This document shows positions 21,601 through 32,605 of a stretch of DNA of 64,000 bases, piece after piece. Source of the stretch: Cyanidiococcus yangmingshanensis (lineage: Eukaryota; Rhodophyta; Bangiophyceae; Cyanidiales; Cyanidiaceae); the NCBI GenBank assembly GCA_013995675.1, contig VWRR01000005.1, positions 444,501 through 508,500 of the forward strand, in the 5' to 3' direction. Below the pieces are notes generated by a model that made no database searches, was not told the DNA's origin, and saw only the letters and a list, made by a program, of their open reading frames with translations. How positions within the stretch are numbered: the first letter of the stretch is position 1; each line of letters begins with the position of its first letter. The translations under genes were made by a program, and so were the position numbers.

Positions 21601-24600
21601 CTACTGAAATGGGGCGGCTACAGTGAGTATAGAATCCCTGGAAGCAGCGGTCGTATCGGGTATGCGAGCCGTTTCTGCGTTCCTTTTTGGTCCAAAGAAG
21701 GGGTACGGCAGTCGGATTGGTCCTGGGAATTCAGCGAGATCCCATCGCTTGTGAGCCTGTTTCTGTTTCAGCACATTCGTGCAAAGCTGGGCCAGTTCAT
21801 GCAATCGCTCCGTCATAATTCGGACAGCGGCGTCAACGTCTTGAGATACGGGCTCCCCGACGATCACACTTGAGCGGCGATGACTAGCGCGTGGGTCACC
21901 ATCGTCGCCGCCGATATGCTGCGGCACGGGCGGCGGGATAGCGCTTGCAGAGACCAAACGAAGCAGTTGTAGAAGAATGCCCACGTGTTGTCCCTGTTCC
22001 AGAAGCACATCAAGAAAGAACGATAAATACTTTTTGTTGTCAGCGAAGGCGTTCTTTGCATCGAGCAAATAGTCAGGATGGTGTACGAGCAAGTGTAAGA
22101 CGTATGGTAGGGCGCATTCGGGCATGAGGGCCAAGTATGACACTGTCGTTTCAGCAGAACTCGCTAAGACTCGTTGCTCGAGGTTTCGCACGAGCTGACG
22201 CCGTTGCCGAATGAGTGCCGTCATGTACCATCGTGCATTCGTGACGTTCTCACGCTCAGGATCGATCGCAGCCAGCACGAGAGCAGCCATCCAGTGCCAT
22301 GGCAAATGACCGCGCGCAAGACCATGAAAGAGTTTGAGTGCAAAGTCGTGTCGAATTTCGAAAATGGGATCCTGCATAAGCAGACATACCAAGTGACGCT
22401 CTGCTGGCAGCAGGGCATGATCAATTGTTCGTACTCGGGCCAACTTCAAAATTGCTTTGGCCGCATAGTAACGCAGGCGGGCGCAGGGCTCGCTATCCAG
22501 GACAGAATCTGGCGCTGTCAAGGGAGCGCTGATGGTCCCGTTCGTAGGGTTCGAATCGCTGGCGTTGGCGTTCCAGTCGCCTTGCTGGAGAACCAACATC
22601 AATGCCGCGTGAAGGAACCGATCAACATACTCCGGATCAGTAACTGCGAACTCCGACTGGGCGTTGCGCCTATCAGTTGTCGTGTTGGGAGCATTGACGG
22701 CCATTGACTCAGCGGTGAGCGCGGGGCGAGTCATCAGCTCAACGCTCTCTGCATATTGTACCGAGAGCGCCAGATTCTCCCGTGCAAGGAAACCGCTCAG
22801 AATGATACTCGAGGCAGCAATGATGCAGGCGATCGCTAGAGGCTCGCCAACATTTGGCGGCCGCTCCGTCAGTAGACGCAGGCAGAGATCAAGCACTTGT
22901 ACTTGGACGGAGGTCGATACAACCCGGGGAGCACAACGAACAATCTTGGCCAACGCAGCCAGTGCACATGCGCACGAGTCGGGGTTCTGAGTATCAAACG
23001 CTTGCAGACAGCGACACTGCAGGCATGGAATCAGATGAGCCCAGAGTGTTGCCGCGGCGTCGCCACCGTATAACGTTGAAAGGATCCGTGCCGCCCACTT
23101 GATGCCGCGCAAATTGCGGACCCCAGCTTGTGTATCAACCTGACCGATGAGATAGGATGTCAAGCGCTCCGCAAGCTCACGCTGCCATTCCGGTTCCGCG
23201 TCCAGCAAACTCAAACCAAGCGCCGCGAGTATGCGCAAGGCACTCGGACCAGGAACGGCTTCGAGTAGAACCGTTAGGATCGGACCTCGAAAAACGCGTC
23301 CATAACATGCCGCCGCCTCCAACACAAGCGCACATTCCACCGACAAAGCAGCTTGATCTTCGGGCTCCCGCAGGAGCGTATCCACGAGCATCTTGATCTC
23401 CATGAAGCGCCCGAAAACTGGCACGAGCCGACTGAGCACCACGGCCTGGAACCACTGGGCTGCTACTTTGTTTCTGCTGGCGAGACGCTCTATGGTATCG
23501 CGTGCGATCGTGGACTCGTCTGCGGAGTCATCTGTGCCAGGCGCCATTCAGCAGAGAACGCATGTTCTGGAAAATACGTTCGTCGCGTAGTTGCATTACG
23601 TCAAGGAGGAGCTTCGCAGCGGATGAGTCGCATTCGGGTCCGCAGGCAACTGTGGGACTCCCCAGACTACTAGAGAGGCGCTCTAGCACCGCTGCCGCCT
23701 CGCTGGAGAGAGCACTTCCGCTGAGTCGACGACGCTGCCGCAACGCATCACGCATGTCCAGCAGTGCACGCATGTCGTTCTGAAAATGCGTGCGTGCACG
23801 CATCATGAGTCGAAGGGCGTCGTTCGCGGGAAATGCAGTCCATCCGTGTACGCCAAAGGAACGATTGATCCTTTGTGCGCCGTCCTTATTCAGAGCTTCG
23901 CGCCAAAGCGACAAGCAACCGGCCGCGACAGCGCGGGCGTCATAGAAAAGGAGTTCGATTTGAATAACCGATCCGAGCATTTCATCGGTGGCAACTGTGG
24001 CGGTGCATGCCACCTGGGTAAGTTGGATATAAGAGGCGAGAAGTTCACGCACCAACTGAATTATCCATTCACGTACGAATGCAGGCGGTGAAGCATTTCG
24101 ATCGCTAGCCCGTGCGTCGGTGCTTTCTTGGCGTTCGCACGGCCACTGCATGAACACGCGGTAGAGGCGCGCGAGCATCTGAATCGTGCAGTTCCGCACC
24201 GCGGAGCGCTTATCTCGGACACGACTCAAGGCTGCGACGCCAGCCAAAGGAAGGCTGCTGACCACACACAAGCTTGTGTGTGAAGATCGAGCATCGCTTC
24301 CGAACACCGTTTGCACTGCTGCTATGCGCACTCTCTCATCTTGGTCGAGCAGGCGGTCCTGCAAGTGACGGTCCAGATCCTGCAGCATTTGTACCGGAAG
24401 CGGGCGTGGAAGCGTGCTGGCTCCCTTCGGATCGGCAACAGACACTTTTGCAGTCAATGTGGCGTCACTGATGTGGCGATATAGCCAGACGAGGAGCTCT
24501 TGAACCGCGCGCACAGCACCAGCACGTACGTTGGGATCGACGTCCTGAAATCTTTCCAGCAAGTCGAGGAAAAGGGACCGATCAATTGCGTTCGGATCAT

Positions 24601-26101
24601 GAAAGAGGGTTGCACGCCCACCAACGCTGGCAAAATGGTGCACGAAGAGATTTGCAATAAGCTGCACACATCGCAATCTCGACTGTGGGTCATTCACGCG
24701 CGACTCAGTGGAAAGGTTCGGCAGAACATATTGCAACACGGATGGAGCGACGCGGTACAGAATTTCAATCAGCACGTGTCGCTTCTCAGTCGAGATTTCG
24801 CGCAAATACGCTGCAACAGGACCTTGTAATGAGTCTGCAGCCCGTTGCAGAACCTGCTCCGCAACATGACGGGCTCCAAATCGCCACGAAGACATTCCAG
24901 TTGTTTCGAGTTCTGCGTTCTGGCCGAAAGAGCTGCGGCCGAGTTGCGTCGGGCTCTGTGCCGTCAGGGGTGCCAGTATTTGCTCCATGACATGAGTGAT
25001 TGTGTTTGCAGATCCAGTCCAAGGGTCCGCTTCGTGAGCCTGCTCTACAACTGTTGAGACGATGACCTCTACGATTTGCATTTTCGAGCGGTAGTTCAGC
25101 GTGTTGTGATGGGCAGCACTCATGAGACATCCAATCAGCGAGCCGACTTGTTGCGCAGTCGCAAGGGCGAACACTTTCGTCTTCGAGATCCGTTCCAGAA
25201 GGCGAAGGCTCCATCGCGACCCTTCATGGACCGAGTCGGTATGACCATCGGATGCCGCGACCGCTGTTGGAGCATCCAAGCCGCCTCCGGAACTCGCCAA
25301 TGTCCCTTCCTGGTCGTGTATATCGTTGGCGACGTTATTCAATCCATCAAGAACTCGTATACATAGATCGAGGATGACACGAAAAGTGGCCTCGTCGAAA
25401 GGAACTTTTGGTGCAGAGATCCGCAGAGACTCAAGAAACACGCAGGCCAGGGCGCCTTGCACGCGCACGCTGTTGTGTCTCAACAAGCTCGGGAGAGTAA
25501 AATGAGTGAGCGCTTCGCGCCATTGATTCCACTCTGTTTCGCGAATCAGGGAGCGCCCATCACGTAGATGAAACTGAGGAGTTTTGCAAAGCGTGCGTTC
25601 CCAAAGAGACGACAAGGTCGACTCCAACGCCACGTCATCGGCCTCGGAGGCGGCCTTCAGATCGAGGGCGTTCACAACCTCTAGGACGCGAACAAACGCT
25701 ACTTCTATGTTTTCTTCGCTTTTCGAATGATCAAGCAGAGCAGTCTTGTCTTCGTCACCAGAGCATCGGGGGAACGTCGCTTGTCGAGTCGCCCTAGAAC
25801 GATGCCTTGTAGAAGACATGACGCATAGCAGAGGGCGCCAATCTTCGTTCGCGCCAAAACGCCTCGACGCGTCGATGTGCGAGCCGAAGCGCACCCGAGC
25901 GCCAACGCGATGCCGTTCGTTCCCCCATGGGCGGCATTTTCGATCCCTGGGGTGCATGCCAGCAGGTGGCAGCGCGTTTCGATCCCGAGGCGCGAGGCTG
26001 CTGCGACGCTCGAGGGACGACCTGCTCACGCCTTCGAAACGTCCTCGCCCTAAAGAAAATTTTAGACCAAGTCGGTGCTTGTCGGTTCGCGGAAATGTCA
26101 T
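21601..26101 (-). CDS. PDS5: Cohesin regulator Pds5 (HEAT-repeat protein), with a frame change
   Basis: Pds5 binds cohesin and controls its loading, release and acetylation. Both halves are helical HEAT-type sequence. In the N-terminal part, RVQGALACVFLESLRISAPKVPFDE matches the Pds5 core motif RV-x-VACC-x-ADI-x-R-x-YAP-x-APY. Later LFLDLLERFQDVDPNVRAGAV matches the family FLGRF-x-D-x-x-x-x-VR segment, and DRLLDQDERVRIAAVQTV is the next HEAT motif. The first frame stops at 23528; the continuation is in the +1 frame from 23547 to 21601. The second frame has a stop immediately before its ATG, so the switch must lie within about 16 bases unless an intron is present. ATG 26101 is the outermost start after the first non-ATG codons. 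ATG 25819 would remove an Arg-rich, possibly non-coding, 94-residue extension. Confidence 0.75.
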
Positions 26102-26647
26102 ACGATTGCGGCCAATATTGCTTGGAGACAAGCTGGATGTTAGGATTTGGTTTCATCGCTTCGCGCCTCGTTCAGTGATAGTGCTTATCCCAGTGCTGGC
26201 CCTGAATGAGTCTGCTCGACGGCGAACGTGATGCATATCGACGCTGGACATCACTCGAGTCGTTCGAAGCCGACGGTGTCGGCAACGGTAAAACGCGAAA
26301 ATTCGAAATGTGAGGGACGCTCTGACTACATGGGTGTTAGGGAAATCGGTCAGCCAGGTTGCACGTGCCACGCGGTGTTGGCCATGCAAACGCTCAAACG
26401 GTCGATTCATGCAGATTTCATCAAGCTATGTGTCAGGTAGACAGGCTGACTCATAGAACGACGACTCGACTGGTCCCTGGATTGAACGCTTCGGGCATTT
26501 GGCTGCTCAGGCCGCGTAGATTGCGCGTCTCCAACGGCACGCGAAAGAATTCGGATTGGGCTGCGACCCATGGACAAAGACTGGCGCGCTTCTGCAGGAC
26601 CTGAACCAAGTCGGTGAAACGTTTGGGTTTTTGTGCTTGGAACTGTT
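26102..26647. other. Divergent promoter region of Pds5 and RBX1
   Basis: About 550 bases between two divergent start codons. Frames are short and no repeat is seen. Both genes act in the cell cycle (cohesin control and cullin ligases), so shared regulation is conceivable, but I see no motif that proves it. Confidence 0.45.
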
Positions 26648-27001
26648 ATGAACGCTCCAGAGGGGCTCGAACTAGAGGGTGGTCCCAAACCGGGAGAGCT
26701 GGCCATGGAATCAGGCTCGCAGGCACCGAAGAAGCGTTTCGAAGTCAAACAGTGGAACGCTGTCGCTGCCTGGAGCTGGGACCTTCGGGTCGATAACTGT
26801 GCCATTTGCCGCAACCATATCATGGATCTATGTCTGGAGTGTCAAGCGGATCCACAAAACGCTCGTGCAAGTGAGTGCGTGGTGGCGTGGGGCGTCTGCA
26901 ATCACGCTTTTCACAGTCACTGCATCAACAAGTGGCTGGAGACCCGAAACGTGTGTCCGCTCGACAATCGCCCCTGGCAGAAGCTGAAAGAAGGGCGTTG
27001 A
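26648..27001 (+). CDS. RBX1: RBX1/ROC1 RING-H2 subunit of cullin ubiquitin ligases
   Basis: RBX1 is the catalytic RING subunit of SCF and other cullin-RING E3 ligases. It recruits the ubiquitin-charged E2 and also promotes cullin neddylation. The first ATG is 26648, giving 117 residues. The conserved core is nearly invariant: [18 protein letters not shown] (beta-strand that inserts into the cullin), [39 protein letters not shown] and [12 protein letters not shown], with all RING-H2 Cys/His ligands visible and the characteristic extra zinc site. The N-terminal ~28 residues are variable, as in other species. The frame is intact. Confidence 0.97.
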   Translation: MNAPEGLELEGGPKPGELAMESGSQAPKKRFEVKQWNAVAAWSWDLRVDNCAICRNHIMDLCLECQADPQNARASECVVAWGVCNHAFHSHCINKWLETRNVCPLDNRPWQKLKEGR

Positions 27002-27776
27002 AACGGATTCAGGTTGTGCCCCTGGTGACGGGAACCTCCTGACGCTGCGCAGGTTGCTGCAGAGGACTTGGTTTGGACGGAGCACGCCAGGGTAACCACT
27101 GTGCTCACGTGCGACTCGGAAAGTGCCCTGCACCCGAGTTGGCTGAAAAAGTCTTCTTGGAGTGCGTTTTATGTTGTTGGGAGAGCATTTGCCAACGTGG
27201 TTCTCAGCGACGATTACTGATTCCTTCGACGCGTGCTCGTAAGGTTGCTGAAGCTCGACGCAAAAGTACGCTTCCAAGGAGTCCTCCCCATAGGGTGTTT
27301 GCTTCGAGCAAATCCACCTTTATTCATTTCTTGATATTTCATGAGACTCGATGAAGACTTGTCCGAAGGGAAAAGGCACTTTCTGAATGACCGTTTCGGG
27401 AGATTTGATAAGGTGTCCACACGCAGAAAAAAAGCGCGCTGCAAGTCAAGATCTCTCGTCAGCCCGCCAGGCTTGAGCGATCCTCCAAATATCAGCGACG
27501 CAATCTAGGGTATGAGAATCGCAGCGTTAGAGCTGCCTACTATGGGCGCCATCCTGGTTCGCAGATGACGTACTCTGCAGATGTACCCAGTGTCCAAGAT
27601 CCTCGTCGTCGGCAAACGTCTGAAAACTCTCTGCGATTTCTGGATGGAACACACTCTCTGATGCATACCGCCGAAAGGATTTCCTTCCGATCTCGCAACG
27701 CCGTAAACGTTCTACCATCAATGGTGTCAGCGACCGGATTGGATCCCAAATATCGACTTGTGTTCCTTTATGGTTT
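27002..27776. other. Intergenic region between convergent RBX1 and PheRS genes
   Basis: About 775 bases containing the two 3' ends. Only short overlapping frames are present and none is recognised. Confidence 0.5.
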
Positions 27777-29135
27777 TCAGCGCAACTCAGCAACATCATG
27801 TAGTTCGTCTTGGATGCACTCTCGAACGCGACTCTGAATACGGTTGATTTCCTCATCCGTTAGGGAGCGATCTGGACTCCGATACGTGATTCGATAGCAA
27901 ATGCTGTGTCGTTTCGTTTTCGGATGGATAAACTCGTCCACTCGCGAAATGTCTTCAACGAGATCGCCGGCAATGCCCCGAACAAGCTCGCAGAGGTCAT
28001 TTTCGTGGAAAGCACGTCCATCAAATCCGTCAGAGGTGCCATCAGTTCCCGGCGAGTCTTTGACCCACATAGAGACATCTTTGTATACCGGTGGAAATTT
28101 GCTGTATGACTGGAATTGCGTGATCTCACCATCCCGAAATTGTCTAATGAAACGCGGGTCTGCACTCCAGAACAAACGAATGTCCGGAACACCGAAGAGC
28201 ACCATCGCGAGACGCTCGAGCCCGAGCCCAAACGCCCAGCCAGTGCATTGTGCTGGATCCACGTTACCAGCTCGAAGCACATCGGGTTGGATGACGCCGC
28301 AACCGAGGACCTCCAGCCAGTCCCCTTGCCAGAAAACCTCTAGTTCGAGCGAGCAACGGGTGAAGGGGAACTCCGCGTCGACCCACCGAACTGGCACTGG
28401 CTCTGCGCTTGGTTCAGCAGCAAGCGCTTGCGCACCCCTGCTTTCCCCTGATGTGTTTCGATGATGCCCAAAGAGGTACTGTGCTAGTCCGTAGAGCGTG
28501 TCTTTGAGATCGTCCAGCACCCACGCTTCTGGCGGCGCCCCGTCAAACAAACGAACACCGTCCATCTGGTGGAATATCGGGTAATGCTTCTTGTCAATCG
28601 AGTCGCGCCGATAGACGTCTCCCGAGACAAGGAAGGCTCGGTAGCCTTGTCGAAGCAGCTCAGTGTCATGGGCGGTCGTATGCGCTCGCAGTACCGTCGA
28701 CGCATCTAAATAGTACGTGTCTGTAGGGCGCCTGGATGGATGTGACGGCGCAACCAAGAGCTCGTCGAAGCAAGCCCGCGTGCTGACAATTGGGGGCAAA
28801 TCATTAAACTTGGCAAACTGGACCGGACCTCGACCCTGTTTCACGCCTAGCTCACGATCAAAATAGGATTCGATGATTTTGCGAAGTGTGCACAGAGGAT
28901 GATGCAATCGATTATGCAGTTTCTCGGCTGAAGACGCTCGCGCTTTTTCTAAAATATTCGGTGGTACGTTGCTCTGAACGACGAGGTTTTGAGCTCGGAG
29001 TGTTCGGGCTCCGCTGCAAGTGCGTAGCGTGCTGACGCCGTCCCGACGGCTGGCCGAGCGCCACCCTAGCCAAGGCGTCGGCCCAACGCGCCATCGTTGT
29101 GCCACAATAAACCCAAGACCTTTATTTTCTACCAT
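27777..29135 (-). CDS. FARS2: Organellar phenylalanyl-tRNA synthetase (monomeric, FARS2 type)
   Basis: This enzyme charges tRNA-Phe with phenylalanine in mitochondria, and often in plastids as well in algae. The first ATG is 29135 (about 452 residues). An Arg/Trp-rich targeting peptide comes first. The class II core follows: LHNRLHHPLCTLRKIIESYF, TSTRAC-like IVSTRACFDELL, LRAHTTAHDTELLRQG, GDVYRRDSIDKKHYPIFHQM (motif 2 with its Arg), and GWAFGLGLERLAMVLFGVPD (motif 3). The C-terminal ferredoxin-like anticodon-binding domain (FDX-ACB) begins at FPPVYKDVSMWV. This single-chain arrangement is diagnostic of the organellar type rather than the alpha-beta cytosolic enzyme. A short Ser/Ala-rich insertion sits after GLAQYLFGHH. 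The frame is intact. Confidence 0.95.
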   Translation of the reverse strand: MVENKGLGFIVAQRWRVGPTPWLGWRSASRRDGVSTLRTCSGARTLRAQNLVVQSNVPPNILEKARASSAEKLHNRLHHPLCTLRKIIESYFDRELGVKQGRGPVQFAKFNDLPPIVSTRACFDELLVAPSHPSRRPTDTYYLDASTVLRAHTTAHDTELLRQGYRAFLVSGDVYRRDSIDKKHYPIFHQMDGVRLFDGAPPEAWVLDDLKDTLYGLAQYLFGHHRNTSGESRGAQALAAEPSAEPVPVRWVDAEFPFTRCSLELEVFWQGDWLEVLGCGVIQPDVLRAGNVDPAQCTGWAFGLGLERLAMVLFGVPDIRLFWSADPRFIRQFRDGEITQFQSYSKFPPVYKDVSMWVKDSPGTDGTSDGFDGRAFHENDLCELVRGIAGDLVEDISRVDEFIHPKTKRHSICYRITYRSPDRSLTDEEINRIQSRVRECIQDELHDVAELR

Positions 29136-29837
29136 ACGCGACAAGAAAAGAGAACTGCCTCTAAACAGACCCAAACCTTTCACGTTTCGGTGAACGTCGC
29201 TACGAGTTTACGTCTGCGCGTTGGTCGGCTGCGGCTTGGCGTCGCGGGTCGGCGGCCGGCCACCATCGATTGGGATCGACTCGACTGGCCATCGGATCGG
29301 TGTCTGGTAGACTCGTTTGTGGAGACCAGGGTAGAGAGGCTTCAAACATCCGGGGCGGTGATTGGTTCTGACTTGCGTATGCGTCCTACGTTCCGGTTTC
29401 TTTCGGAGTCGAGGTAACTGTCAGGGAAGATGGGACTGCATGATCGCATGGTCTGCCGAGCCGAGCTCCCAGAGATTCCCATCCGATAGGCATTTCGACT
29501 CGATGCGGGGTGACGAATCACGCGCGTCGCTGTCTCGAGGATGAATAGATCTGCTGGTCTACTTGATGATATTTTGTGGACGTATTGGGCGAGGCAGCGT
29601 ATTCGAGAGCGTTTGTATCCTCCAGCAACGGGTTAAGGTCTGCGGGTGACTGGCAGAACAGCGTACGCCAGCGGTTGCCACGGAGAGCAAGGCGGGGACA
29701 ATTAGATTTTCTCGTGTTCATGTCTGTTGAGAAGCAAGCACGATGGTGCGTTTCCTTTGAAACTGTTTTTTTTCATTTCGTTCCTTGTATCAAGGGGTCG
29801 CGCTCGAGGCAAATATCTCTGAGCGTCTTTCGGGTGC

Positions 29838-30215
29838 TCATTTCGGTGCCTCGACATACTGAGGAAATGCGATCAGGCCCTGGTAATCTCTTTGGGACGT
29901 TGCCAGGACCGAACCTTGCAACGCATCTGTCAGGAGAGACGATCCCCCTTCTGCATCGTTTCGGATCAAAAGAATGTGAAACATCTTCTGTAACCGATGT
30001 TCTCGGACGCGCACGAATGATGCGCTAAAGCCAATCGTTTCAAGTAAATCACGATACCTTTGGACTGGAAACATATCCGGTACCCGATGTTCTCCTACGT
30101 TCACGAATGATACGCTAAAGCCAATCATTCGAAGTAATTTCCGATATTCATCATGCACTATTAGAAAAGAAAGTGCTCTATCCGATTGCTCACCCAGACA
30201 AGGCGCCGCGATCAT
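29838..30215 (-). CDS. Hypothetical protein with a duplicated 30-residue unit (uncertain)
   Basis: A minus-strand frame from ATG 30215 to a stop at 29838 (about 125 residues) contains two related units, EYRKLLRMIGFSVSFVNVGE and RYRDLLETIGFSASFVRVRE, spaced 30 residues apart. The DNA copies differ at several positions, yet the repeat spacing keeps frame and the protein units stay alike, which mildly favours coding. I do not recognise the family, and the flanking residues are unremarkable. It could also be a non-coding duplication that happens to be open. Confidence 0.3.
   Translation of the reverse strand: MIAAPCLGEQSDRALSFLIVHDEYRKLLRMIGFSVSFVNVGEHRVPDMFPVQRYRDLLETIGFSASFVRVREHRLQKMFHILLIRNDAEGGSSLLTDALQGSVLATSQRDYQGLIAFPQYVEAPK
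29981..30160. repeat. Imperfect 90-bp direct repeat, two copies
   Basis: CCGATGTTCTC at 29994 recurs at 30084 with the following ~60 bases clearly related (ACGAATGATGCGCTAAAGCC against ACGAATGATACGCTAAAGCC). The 10-15 bases before each copy (GAAACAT...) are also shared. The copies are diverged, so this duplication is older than the 76-bp and in-gene 90-bp repeats. Confidence 0.8.
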
Positions 30216-30505
30216 TGAGGTAACATGCTGCAAATCACCTCAAAATCTCGCAGCAGACGAATCCAATTGACTAGATGATTCGCCCTATACCATGAAGGAA
30301 TCATTCTGGAGCGTCTTGAGTGAACAAGTCCTTATAAACTGCCGGTGGAAGCTTTCGTGGACGCCGGCATCCGCAACGTCCTCGAAGCGGACAATCCTGT
30401 CCCGCGTCGTGCCAAAGGTTGCACCGCACGCGGCGTCATCGCGAATGACGCACCTGCGGTACAGGTGTTGGCGAGCACAAAGTGCATAGATCGCCCTTCT
30501 TGACA

Positions 30506-30685
30506 ATGGACGCAGGGGAAGTCGCGCCGAGGCGAGTCTCTATCAAGGCAATTAAAGAGTCATTGAAGAGGGAGTGGACGACGAGGGAACTGCGCTCACT
30601 GAACCTGCGGTTTGCTCGTAACTTGGCTCTGTTTATCGGGGCGATCTACGCGTTTCGCAAGTACGGTAAGTGGATGGAAATCTAG
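30506..30685 (+). CDS. TOM5: TOM5-like small subunit of the mitochondrial import translocase
   Basis: This protein of 59 residues starts at ATG 30506. TOM5 is a small tail-anchored subunit of the TOM complex in the outer mitochondrial membrane that stabilises the Tom40 channel. Its charged N-terminal helix (SIKAIKESLKREW) is followed by a membrane segment and the terminal sequence RFARNLALFIGAIYAFRKYG then KWMEI. This aligns well with plant TOM5, which has the pattern NMKLLRA-x-G-x-FAG-x-x-x-x-x-R-x-YGDLM. Size, topology and the YG-x-x-M ending all fit. The gene is followed 87 bases later by an unrelated gene on the same strand. The call is by similarity of a short sequence, but the pattern is distinctive. 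Confidence 0.75.
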   Translation: MDAGEVAPRRVSIKAIKESLKREWTTRELRSLNLRFARNLALFIGAIYAFRKYGKWMEI

Positions 30686-30772
30686 TCATATCTGGTGTAC
30701 TTGCAAGGTGATTTAGCTTTGCGACATAAAAATAACATATGGAACGTAGACAGATCGAGACGACTGGTGCGG

Positions 30773-32068
30773 ATGTGGGTTGCCGGCGTCCTCTGGTCGA
30801 CGCTCCAGAGACAGCGGGCTTCCCAGCAGCCGGTACACCGCAGCGATTCACAGTTTGGCGGCTTAGGTATCGAAGGCGAGCACCGAACTCGGCGCCTTAT
30901 GAACCTGAGAAAGGAGGCGCTAGAGACTGAGCTGACAGCGGCCTCTGCTTCACCATCAAGCCTCGCTGCAATCGTTTGGCAAGGGGTGCACTGGACTCGC
31001 TCGGAAATGGGTGGCAACGAGCTGTTACGATATACGCTGGCTGATCTTTTCCAATGGATTCGTAGTGAGTTCGCTCCGCAAGCTGTATATGGCTGGCGTA
31101 TGTTGACAAGGTTACTACGAACGCCTCCGAGTCAGCTCGTTCAAGAAGCACGGCAAAACACAGGCAGCAACAACGCCGACTCGTCAACGGATCCGAAAGA
31201 TATTCGTTATGAAGGCTTTCTGGAACTGCTACGCAGAATGAGAATCTGGATGGCACTGAGAGATGCACTGCGTTCACGGAACCGAAATATATCCGAGTCC
31301 GCACTGACCTGTTTGGAGGCCTTGCTGGAACGTTTCTTTGATGGTGAATTGTTTGATTTCGTTGACGAGCTCGTTTTCGAAGACGATGTGAATCAAATTG
31401 GGAGCGACTACGATGCTGGCGCTTTGCTTGATTTCTGGGCCTGCATGGAGCCGTTAAACAGAAAAGGACGGGTCAATGATGATGATCACAATTCCAGTGA
31501 TAGCGAGACGCCTCCTAGGGAAGCCGCGGAGCCTGGGCTGGATCCTCCGGGCGCAGATCCCAACTGGGCCGTTGAACTCCTATCTACCGGCTTGTTAAGC
31601 ATGATGCTCGAGTTTGTGCACGAAAAGTATCGTCATAACGCCATTGGTCACCAAGCGGCGATGGCGCTATACTTCCTGCTTTGGGTGACGCACCCGTATC
31701 TCCAGCTCCCAGAGGCCGCGGACATACTAACGCGTCTTTTGTCACTCGCACTAGAGCTGCTCGAGCCAGAACCGCTTGAGAAAAGCCAAGTTGAGGATCG
31801 AATCGGCGGCTCAAGCTCAGATACACTGCTTACAGCGCAGGTCTGTATACTAAGGGCGTCAGTCTTGCTTGCGATGGATGAGCGACTAATGGTTAACGAG
31901 CGCGTCCGATTTGCTCTTCAGAGGATTCTGAGCACATTCGTGAATACTCATCCTCGTGACGAAGGCAAAGTACGGAAGCTTCTCCGCAGCCTGCAGGCGC
32001 TTGTTCTGATCTTGGAACGGAATCAATTGGTGACCGCAAGCACTCGGGGCAGTGAATTGGGGACCTGA
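30773..32068 (+). CDS. Unknown helical protein
   Basis: An intact frame of 431 residues from ATG 30773 (earlier in-frame codons are non-ATG). Composition is that of a soluble, mostly alpha-helical protein with Leu-rich repeats of helices (for example LTCLEALLERFFDGELFDFV and VCILRASVLLAMDERLMV), resembling an armadillo/HEAT-like solenoid. A short acidic Ser/Asp/Pro linker interrupts it around residues 230-265. There is no signal peptide; one Leu-rich helix near residue 300 is more likely buried than membrane-spanning. I do not recognise the family. The gene lies 87 bases downstream of TOM5 on the same strand. Confidence 0.7.
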   Translation: MWVAGVLWSTLQRQRASQQPVHRSDSQFGGLGIEGEHRTRRLMNLRKEALETELTAASASPSSLAAIVWQGVHWTRSEMGGNELLRYTLADLFQWIRSEFAPQAVYGWRMLTRLLRTPPSQLVQEARQNTGSNNADSSTDPKDIRYEGFLELLRRMRIWMALRDALRSRNRNISESALTCLEALLERFFDGELFDFVDELVFEDDVNQIGSDYDAGALLDFWACMEPLNRKGRVNDDDHNSSDSETPPREAAEPGLDPPGADPNWAVELLSTGLLSMMLEFVHEKYRHNAIGHQAAMALYFLLWVTHPYLQLPEAADILTRLLSLALELLEPEPLEKSQVEDRIGGSSSDTLLTAQVCILRASVLLAMDERLMVNERVRFALQRILSTFVNTHPRDEGKVRKLLRSLQALVLILERNQLVTASTRGSELGT

Positions 32069-32605
32069 AGACGCCATGGAATGTGTAGGTGTCCTCCGAC
32101 GCTGTGCTTTTATCGACGTCCATCGCTGAATATGCGTTTACCGATAGAACGGCCTGCCAGCAGTGAACGTACACTTCGAACCGGCATAATTTGTGTCCAG
32201 CCTGTTTTCGAAATGAGTCGTGATCGTGTTCCAGTAGCAAAGTTGCACGATCTAGATTCTGAACTTGAAGCGCTTGGAAGCACACCATAGCATCTTTCGG
32301 TGTATTTCAGCTGCGTGCCGTTTGACGCTCTCCTCGCTGGTAAATTTGAATTCGCTATCTCTGTTCTTTGCGATCCTGTTTCCCACCGCGATCTAAAGGA
32401 TGCCTCACGCACTCATGAACCGCTACATTTTGGCATGGTGGAAGGCTCTTGGGGACGAGCTTCGGCTTAGACGGGGGCAAATCTAGGGCGAGCACATCGA
32501 GCGAGGCATGCCCCCGAGTTCACCGATTCGTACTCCAAACCGAATCGATCGTTTTGTGTTCGCAGCAGTATCCACGTGCATTTAACTGAATCAAATTTCG
32601 ATGGC
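32069..32605. other. Intergenic region between two convergent unknown genes
   Basis: About 540 bases with short frames only. Nothing is recognised. Confidence 0.5.

Larger units (their letters stand above)
29136..30505. other. Region between PheRS and TOM5 starts
   Basis: About 1.37 kb between divergent genes. It contains an imperfect 90-bp repeat that falls within a minus-strand open frame (both annotated separately). The remainder has only short unrecognised frames. Confidence 0.5.

Noticed and set aside
22540-22570. tRNA-like T-loop (GGTTCGAATC)
   Set aside because: It lies in the Pds5 coding region and there is no matching acceptor stem or anticodon arm.
23532-23577. Possible 46-base GT-AG intron in Pds5
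   Set aside because: It would remove QLRDERIF-type sequence that resembles conserved Pds5, and it has no pyrimidine tract. Kept only as a remote option.
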